DNA of 13,929 bases, taken from NCBI RefSeq assembly GCF_031846505.1, contig NZ_JAVRHP010000084.1, positions 1 to 13,929 on the forward strand, written 5' to 3'. This DNA comes from Autumnicola edwardsiae (GTDB taxonomy: Bacteria > Bacteroidota > Bacteroidia > Flavobacteriales > Flavobacteriaceae). Under the pieces are notes generated by a model. That model saw only the letters and a list, made by a program, of their open reading frames with translations, was not told the DNA's origin and ran no database searches. Position numbers and translations under genes: made by a program. The stretch's first letter is position 1. Every line of letters starts with the position of its first letter. This document shows positions 13,887 to 13,929 of the stretch, piece after piece.

Positions 13887-13894
13887 CAAAAGTA
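13887..13894 (-). promoter_or_regulatory. Putative rplY promoter (-7 element)
   Basis: Read on the minus strand this is TACTTTTG, an exact TAnnTTTG match, 20 bases before the rplY ATG. A T-run (CTTTTT) lies 19 bases upstream of it, in the right place for the -33 element although without the usual G. This is the best-placed promoter in the window. Confidence 0.55.
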
Positions 13895-13929
13895 AATCTT
13901 TTTTCGGTTCTATAAAAAGTTATTGTTTA

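Noticed and set aside
1..13929. tRNA, rRNA, transposase or integrase genes, attachment sites, replication origin
   Set aside because: Reading both strands showed none; no mobile-element protein or terminal repeat pair was found, so the cassette at 7.1-8.3 kb cannot be called a mobile element.

Overview
The window looks like chromosomal DNA from a marine-type member of the Flavobacteriaceae (Bacteroidota). Three things point there. The gene order TPR protein / DUF4286 / rsmA / mgtE is familiar from that family. Putative promoters use the Bacteroidota -7 element TAnnTTTG, or its variant TATCTTTA, rather than sigma70 boxes. RibF, Pth and SerS all have flavobacterial-looking sequences. A Gramella/Salegentibacter/Zunongwangia-like genus is a guess from protein style only.

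Left edge (1-2452): the end of a DUF202 membrane protein and a small DUF6122-like membrane protein run rightward. They meet, with overlapping stop codons, a leftward lipoprotein made of two DUF302 domains. A rightward deoxynucleoside kinase follows.

Centre (2588-6931, all leftward): a compact operon reads TPR periplasmic protein, DUF4286, rsmA (16S rRNA dimethyltransferase) and mgtE (Mg2+ channel/transporter). The last two genes overlap. A TATCTTTA box lies only 4 bases before the TPR start codon, so this mRNA may be nearly leaderless.

Accessory insert (7059-8312, leftward): an AT-rich cassette of unrecognised genes sits between the TPR operon and serS. It holds a 62-aa basic protein whose stop abuts the start of a 246-aa membrane protein, then a headless 31-codon gene tail, then a 68-aa protein that starts inside that tail's last codons. 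This is the part of the window with the least explained biology.

Right half (8384-13866, leftward): serS with its own promoter; a bacterial relative of vitamin K-dependent gamma-carboxylase (HTTM family); ribF (TTG start); pth (with an N-terminal extension); and rplY. pth, ribF and the HTTM gene are tightly packed and probably form one transcript. rplY ends in a strong hairpin terminator. Between rplY and pth lie about 600 bases with no gene, built from degenerate repeats. These include a roughly 230-bp imperfect tandem duplication, two 8-bp-period arrays on opposite strands, and copies of a short dispersed motif that recurs about 10 kb away beside mgtE.

Most of the window is housekeeping: translation (rplY, pth, serS, rsmA), flavin cofactors (ribF), Mg2+ uptake (mgtE) and nucleotide salvage (the kinase). 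No complete new defence or mobile system is visible. The best candidates for new biology are the 7059-8312 cassette, the 12.6-13.1 kb repeat region and the carboxylase-like protein.
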